From NCBI GenBank assembly GCA_910585635.1, contig CAJUFE010000011.1:1-64000 (forward strand): a stretch of 64,000 nucleotides of DNA, in the 5' to 3' direction. The notes below the pieces were generated by a model that saw only the letters and a list, made by a program, of their open reading frames with translations, was not told the origin of the DNA and ran no database searches. How positions within the stretch are numbered: the first letter of the stretch is position 1; each line of letters starts with the position of its first letter. Positions 59,886 through 64,000 of the stretch are shown here, piece after piece. The position numbers were made by a program, and so were the translations under genes. Origin of the DNA: an uncultured Lachnospiraceae bacterium. GTDB lineage: Bacteria > Bacillota > Clostridia > Lachnospirales > Lachnospiraceae.

Positions 59886-61280
59886 ATGAACAAAAAAGAT
59901 GATGTAAAAAAAGCAGGCTTTTACTATTTGGTCGGTACTCTTTTTAATAAAGGGATAGGTTTCATCACTGTCCCGATCTTTACCAGGATCCTTACTCTTG
60001 ATGATTATGGACTTGTGACTACATATAATTCCTGGGTGTCGATCGTAAGTATGTTCGTAAGTTTGGCGTTATATATGGCTGTCAGGGCTTCTTTTATAGA
60101 CCTTAGGGAAAATGTAGACGATTTTTTATCAGTGATCACCACGTTTACATTGGTATATGGATGCATCATTACGGCGTTTGTTACAACCATTATGTATATC
60201 CTGCCAGTAGCAGTGGATGTTGGTCTGGTCATATTATGTTTTATCCAATCATTAGCAAGTGCGTTGATCGAAAATGTATCCATGTATTTTATGATGAAAT
60301 ATAGATATAAGGCTCGTACAATGATAATGATCTTGCCTAATCTGCTTTCTACGATCATTGCGATCATCCTTATTAAAGTTGTTTTGAACACGGATCGATA
60401 TCTTGGCAGGATCATTCCAAATGTATCGATCACAGCAATGTTTGGGATAGTTGCCGTGTTTTATGCATTAAAACATTCAGAGATGAGATTTAATAAATAT
60501 TATCTACAGTATGGGTTAAGGATCTCAGCGCCCCTCATATTGCATGGGATCGCACTTAATGTATTGGCCCAGTCAGATAGAACGATGATCACATCGATCA
60601 GAAGCGCGAGTGAAACAGGTATCTACGGCTTGATCTACAATTTTAGTATGATCGCTACAGTACTCACTACAGCATTGGACGGTGTCTGGATACCTTTTTT
60701 TACAGAAAAAATGAGGTTGGGGGCATATGATGAGATCAATGCTATCTCTAAGAAATATATTAAGCTGATGACATCTGCTATCGTCGGAGTCATCCTTGTG
60801 GCGCCAGAGCTTGTTAAGATACTTTCAACCAGATCGTATTGGGAAGGGATAAGCATCATCCCTCCGATCGTGTTAGCGAACTATTTGATATTTCTTTATA
60901 CAATGTATGTTAACGTTGAACATTATTATAAGAAAACGGTCTTTATTTCGTTAAACACGTTGGCTGCCGCTATATCAAATATCGTTTTAAATCTTTACTT
61001 TATTAGATCATTTGGATATGTTGGAGCTGCATACACAACAATGGTATCTTACCTTTTCTCATTGATCTTACACTACATGTATGCAAGAAGGCTGAATAAG
61101 GAATTATTCCCATTGAAACAGTTCTTCATGCCAACGGTTTGTGTTGCGATGGTAGTGATCGTATTTTATGCTTTTGAAGATATTCGGTTAGTTAGATGGG
61201 TCATGGCTCTGGTTTGTATGATAGTTGTATTTTTTACAGAAAAGAAATGGGTCAAAAGTATTTTAGAGAAGGGGATTTGA
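59886..61280 (+). CDS. Wzx-like polysaccharide flippase
   Basis: 464 residues with about 12-14 helices. The N-terminus 'AGFYYLVGTLFNKGIGFITV' followed by 'PIFTRILTLDDYGLVTTYNS' is the typical start of the MATE/MVF-type polysaccharide transporter family, which moves undecaprenyl-linked repeat units across the membrane. It lies about 100 nt after the GT2-GtrA gene and 3 nt before the next. A Wzx with a Wzy-like gene points to the Wzy-dependent route. Confidence 0.93.
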   Translation: MNKKDDVKKAGFYYLVGTLFNKGIGFITVPIFTRILTLDDYGLVTTYNSWVSIVSMFVSLALYMAVRASFIDLRENVDDFLSVITTFTLVYGCIITAFVTTIMYILPVAVDVGLVILCFIQSLASALIENVSMYFMMKYRYKARTMIMILPNLLSTIIAIILIKVVLNTDRYLGRIIPNVSITAMFGIVAVFYALKHSEMRFNKYYLQYGLRISAPLILHGIALNVLAQSDRTMITSIRSASETGIYGLIYNFSMIATVLTTALDGVWIPFFTEKMRLGAYDEINAISKKYIKLMTSAIVGVILVAPELVKILSTRSYWEGISIIPPIVLANYLIFLYTMYVNVEHYYKKTVFISLNTLAAAISNIVLNLYFIRSFGYVGAAYTTMVSYLFSLILHYMYARRLNKELFPLKQFFMPTVCVAMVVIVFYAFEDIRLVRWVMALVCMIVVFFTEKKWVKSILEKGI

Positions 61281-61283
61281 TCG

Positions 61284-62627
61284 ATGGATAAAACAAAATT
61301 GCATAGTAAGTATCTGGAGAAATTAAAAAAGTTAAAAATTAAAGAAATGCCAGGATTAGAATGGGACAGGATCTTGTATTTGGGAAGTTTATATATTATG
61401 GATAAGACCGATAGAGAAGTGGCAACGCATATCATCCGTGTGTTATTTTTTGGGATCTCTGATCTTATTTTTGATATTACAGGGAACAGTATTTTATTTT
61501 TAACAACGATCCATCATAGAAATGACCATGATAGTTATTACAAAGCTATACGAGATCTGTTTGATCACAAAGATGAGATCATATATGATCATGATATAAT
61601 AAGAGCGCATAAGATCCATCTGATCAAGATCAAGGGGATGATAAGGAGAGTGAGATTGTATAAGTCATTTTTTGAACAGCTAAAAGATTTTGAGGATATA
61701 AGACATCGGAGATATTTAGCTGCGGATCTATTGAGATGTCATATGATAAAAGAAGAGGTGCAGGGTCGAGCGATAAAGGCAAAAGTGGTCATTTCATTTT
61801 TTGATGCAAATATGTTCGAAAATCTGATCATACAGATCCTTCGTAAGAATGGCGTCATCAGTGTTACAAACCAGCATGGACAGCCATTGTTTAGAAGTTG
61901 GGATTATGACCATATGAATCAAAGCCAGATCTTTAATTTTACCAGCGACTTTTTTTTAGCTAAAGGTTATTTTACAAAAAAACAGTTTATCAATGCTGGG
62001 AGAAATGCAGATGGGATCATAGTTGTTGGTGATATGATGAAAAAAGATCCTTTAAGTTGGAGGTTTAATAAAAACAAGATCTTTGGTGTTTTCTTGGATA
62101 CACCTGCTTATACTTTTGCAAAGAGAACAAACATGAAATTATTAAAGATCGCAGATGAGATAGCATCTGATCTTGGATATCGATATATCGTAAAATTACA
62201 TCCGACAGACTGTTTCCAAAATTATTCGGAGCTGACATTACGATATTGTATCAATAAGTTTGATAAAAGAGCTTTCCTTTCAGATCTTTTTTCAATGATC
62301 GATTTTGGGATCATGCATGCAAGTTCTATATATGTGGATCTTATATCTAATGGACTGAGAGCTTTTCAGATGAAAACAGATATCTATTATCCCGTAGTAG
62401 ATGAGCCCAACGATATATTCGAGGATCTGGACGATATAAGGGATAAGATAAGAGATTGGGATGAGATGTCAGACAAGAAAAAGAAAGATTATTTAATGGA
62501 TGAAAAGAAAAAATATCTGTTTGATGGTCCGGCAGATGATGAGATAAAAAAGTTTATCTTATCTTTGATAAAAAATCAGGATCGCTTTAAGATCAGAAAA
62601 TACAATACTGAAAGGGGAAGATCATGA
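61284..62627 (+). CDS. GT-B-like transferase of polysaccharide locus
   Basis: 447 residues, soluble. Two motifs recall CDP-glycerol transferases, polysialyltransferases and KpsC/KpsS enzymes: 'GVISVTNQHGQPLFRS' (about 193-208), with a His-Gly pair, and 'GYRYIVKLHPTDCFQNYS' (about 294-311), with the H-P motif, plus a late 'IMHASSIYVDLISNG' (donor-site Ser). It likely transfers a CMP- or CDP-activated unit, which fits the CMP-sugar synthetase encoded next. It overlaps that gene by 4 nt. The exact family was not recognised; the transferase role is inferred. Confidence 0.65.
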   Translation: MDKTKLHSKYLEKLKKLKIKEMPGLEWDRILYLGSLYIMDKTDREVATHIIRVLFFGISDLIFDITGNSILFLTTIHHRNDHDSYYKAIRDLFDHKDEIIYDHDIIRAHKIHLIKIKGMIRRVRLYKSFFEQLKDFEDIRHRRYLAADLLRCHMIKEEVQGRAIKAKVVISFFDANMFENLIIQILRKNGVISVTNQHGQPLFRSWDYDHMNQSQIFNFTSDFFLAKGYFTKKQFINAGRNADGIIVVGDMMKKDPLSWRFNKNKIFGVFLDTPAYTFAKRTNMKLLKIADEIASDLGYRYIVKLHPTDCFQNYSELTLRYCINKFDKRAFLSDLFSMIDFGIMHASSIYVDLISNGLRAFQMKTDIYYPVVDEPNDIFEDLDDIRDKIRDWDEMSDKKKKDYLMDEKKKYLFDGPADDEIKKFILSLIKNQDRFKIRKYNTERGRS

Positions 62628-63922
62628 AAGTTGTAGCTTTTTTGCCAGCAAAGGGGAGCAGTGAACGTATTGAGAGCAAGAACCTTAAACTTTTGGATGG
62701 AAAACCCTTGTTCCTCCATACGCTTGAAAAACTTGTCACATGTAGATCGATCGATGAAGTGTATCTCGATTCTGAGTCAGAAGAGATATTAGGCCTTGCT
62801 CCATATCTGAGTTATATCCCAATGAAGCGTGACCCAAGATTGGCAGATAATAGGACAGATGGTCATCAGATGTTTTATAACGAAGTATGTCAAGTAGATG
62901 CGGATATCTATGTACAGATCTTGGGTACAAGTCCGTTTGTAAAGAAAGAGACGATTGAAAAGGGGATCGATATCCTTATCAGAGATCAGCGATATGATTC
63001 TGTTGTATTGGTCAGAAAAGAAAAACAGTATACATGGGATGACAGCCGACCAGGTTATGATATCGACCATATCCCGAACAGTAAAGATCTTCCAGATACA
63101 GTGATCGAGACAATGGGTCTTTACATGGTTCGGTCGGATGCAGCACATAGATTGAAAAAACGGATCGGAGATAAGCCGTATCTGCTGGAGGCATCTGCGA
63201 TCGAAGCGGTAGATGTAAATTATCCGGATGATTTTTATTTGGCGGAGATGGTAGCTCGTGGTCTACATCTGGATGAGGTGAAGGCATTTTCTGTGTTGGC
63301 AAACCATTTGAGTTCCTGTGTCCTTTCTGATACGATGTGGGACCTGGGGCTCCGGGATGCTGTCATCAAGGGCCTGCAGTTGAACTTGCCTGACAGAAAG
63401 ATCATGGGACGTGCGAACACTTTATGGATCAGGCCATTAGATGAAGGGGAAGATTTCAGGGGTATCTATAGAGGCCTAGATACGTATAGTAGGATGAGGT
63501 CAGGGGATATCATAATTGTCCAGAATGACTGCCCGGAGCATGCATATTTTGGTGATCTCAATTGTAACCTAGCGATCAGGGCTGGGGCTATCGGGACGAT
63601 CATAAATGGTGTGACCAGAGATATCAATAAGGTCACAGGGTTGGGCTACCCGGTCTTTGCAACAGGCTATTGTTGTTCAGATGTCCGCGGTATCGCGACA
63701 GTGGGCGCTTATGGTCAGAAAGTATGTATAAAGGGGATCGGAGTCTGCCCAGGTGATCTGATATTTGCAGATATCCAAGGCGTGGTCGTTATCCCTAAGA
63801 GATATGAAAAGAAAGTGTTGGATAAGGCTATAAAAGCTATCCATGTAGAAGGTGCGGTGGTAGATAGGATCATGGAAGGACAGGATGCCTCTGCGATCTA
63901 TGAAAAAGAAGGCGCATTCTGA
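62624..63922 (+). CDS. CMP-sugar synthetase fused to RraA-like domain
   Basis: 432 residues. Residues 1-225 are an acylneuraminate/Kdo-type cytidylyltransferase: 'VVAFLPAKGSSERIESKNLK' (CTP loop), 'DEVYLDSESEEI', 'DIYVQILGTSPFVKKETIEK' and 'VDVNYPDDFYLAEM'. Residues about 235-430 are an RraA/class II pyruvate-aldolase-like domain: 'YFGDLNCNLAIRAGAIGTII' followed by NGVTRDI, and 'DLIFADIQGVVVIP'. RraA homologues include HMG/CHA aldolases that cut or protect oxo-acids, so it may act on the ulosonic acid. ATG overlaps the previous stop; kdsA begins 24 nt later. Confidence 0.88.
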   Translation: MKVVAFLPAKGSSERIESKNLKLLDGKPLFLHTLEKLVTCRSIDEVYLDSESEEILGLAPYLSYIPMKRDPRLADNRTDGHQMFYNEVCQVDADIYVQILGTSPFVKKETIEKGIDILIRDQRYDSVVLVRKEKQYTWDDSRPGYDIDHIPNSKDLPDTVIETMGLYMVRSDAAHRLKKRIGDKPYLLEASAIEAVDVNYPDDFYLAEMVARGLHLDEVKAFSVLANHLSSCVLSDTMWDLGLRDAVIKGLQLNLPDRKIMGRANTLWIRPLDEGEDFRGIYRGLDTYSRMRSGDIIIVQNDCPEHAYFGDLNCNLAIRAGAIGTIINGVTRDINKVTGLGYPVFATGYCCSDVRGIATVGAYGQKVCIKGIGVCPGDLIFADIQGVVVIPKRYEKKVLDKAIKAIHVEGAVVDRIMEGQDASAIYEKEGAF

Positions 63923-63946
63923 TAGGACAGCTAGGAGGTAGAGCTG

Positions 63947-64000
63947 ATGGGAAAATTTGTATTGATAGCAGGACCATGTGTCATCGAATCTGAAAAGGGG
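63947..64000 (+). CDS. kdsA: 3-deoxy-8-phosphooctulonate synthase, partial (window end)
   Basis: The first 18 codons read 'MGKFVLIAGPCVIESEKG', the N-terminal strand and phosphoenolpyruvate-binding loop of KdsA/DAHP synthases, with the spelling typical of KdsA. AGGAGG (63933-63938) stands 8 nt before the ATG. The enzyme joins phosphoenolpyruvate with arabinose-5-phosphate to give Kdo-8-phosphate. The gene continues beyond the window; the related DAHP- or NeuB-type synthases are not fully excluded from 18 residues. Confidence 0.78.
   Translation, partial: MGKFVLIAGPCVIESEKG

Overview
The window is a stretch of a Gram-positive Clostridia chromosome, most probably a Lachnospiraceae member. The evidence is the gene order dgt-like/dnaG/sigA/trmK/nif3 and tig/clpP/clpX/lon/ysxC, the infC-rpmI-rplT operon with a long attenuator leader, strong AAGGAGG ribosome-binding sites, and several protein families I associate with Lachnospiraceae (DUF4364, DUF5716, DUF5717, DUF6472, DUF975, TGS-uridine-kinase fusion). 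Positions 1 to about 49,200 are clearly G+C rich; 49,250 to 64,000 are clearly A+T rich, so the window joins a core backbone to an imported surface-polysaccharide locus.

Layout. 1-9,000: a small membrane protein, an XRE regulator, then a housekeeping run (dNTP triphosphohydrolase, primase, vegetative sigma factor, TrmK, Nif3-like, nucleoside kinase). 9,000-12,400: a candidate structured RNA with terminator, then three hydrolases for unusual peptides (M55 D-aminopeptidase, M42 aminopeptidase, gamma-glutamyl class I amidotransferase). 12,400-13,900: infC-rpmI-rplT, with a leader attenuator and an AUU start for IF3. 13,900-16,900: TetR regulator, two methyltransferases on the minus strand, and an A+T-rich island with a repeated palindrome. 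17,000-23,600: a molybdenum hydroxylase operon of the xanthine dehydrogenase family. Its FAD subunit carries a whole GltD-like NAD(P)H oxidoreductase inserted in the middle, and an MFS transporter follows. 23,900-28,900: a CobD/HisC-like aminotransferase, a CYTH protein, and a decayed sugar-uptake locus (internally deleted LacI regulator, N-terminally truncated ABC permease, intact GH13 glucosidase). 29,000-38,900: DUF975 protein, DJ-1 protein, the tig-clpP-clpX-lon-ysxC proteostasis cluster, and a minus-strand pair (DUF4364 and a repeat-rich membrane protein).

39,300-45,000 holds a tightly packed three-gene unit: a 1191-residue DUF5717 protein, a DUF5716 protein that reads as a degenerate Hsp70/actin-fold protein, and a TPR-like protein translationally coupled to it. 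I regard this as the best candidate for an uncharacterised molecular system here. 45,000-49,200: Nudix hydrolase, a tiny Cys-rich DUF6472 protein, YbaK-type deacylase, a PD-(D/E)XK nuclease with a heptad-repeat tail, and an AEC transporter, with several strong intergenic hairpins.

49,300-64,000 is a capsule or cell-wall polysaccharide locus: PssD/PssE-like split transferase, GT4, WbsX-type protein, Wzy-like polymerase, Wzx-like flippase, two GT2 enzymes (one GtrB-like, one fused to GtrA), two large polytopic membrane proteins, a GT-B-like transferase, a CMP-sugar synthetase fused to an RraA domain, and the start of kdsA. The last two genes suggest that the polymer carries Kdo or a related 3-deoxy-ulosonic acid, which is unusual for a Firmicute. 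All functional calls come from reading the sequence; no database search was run.
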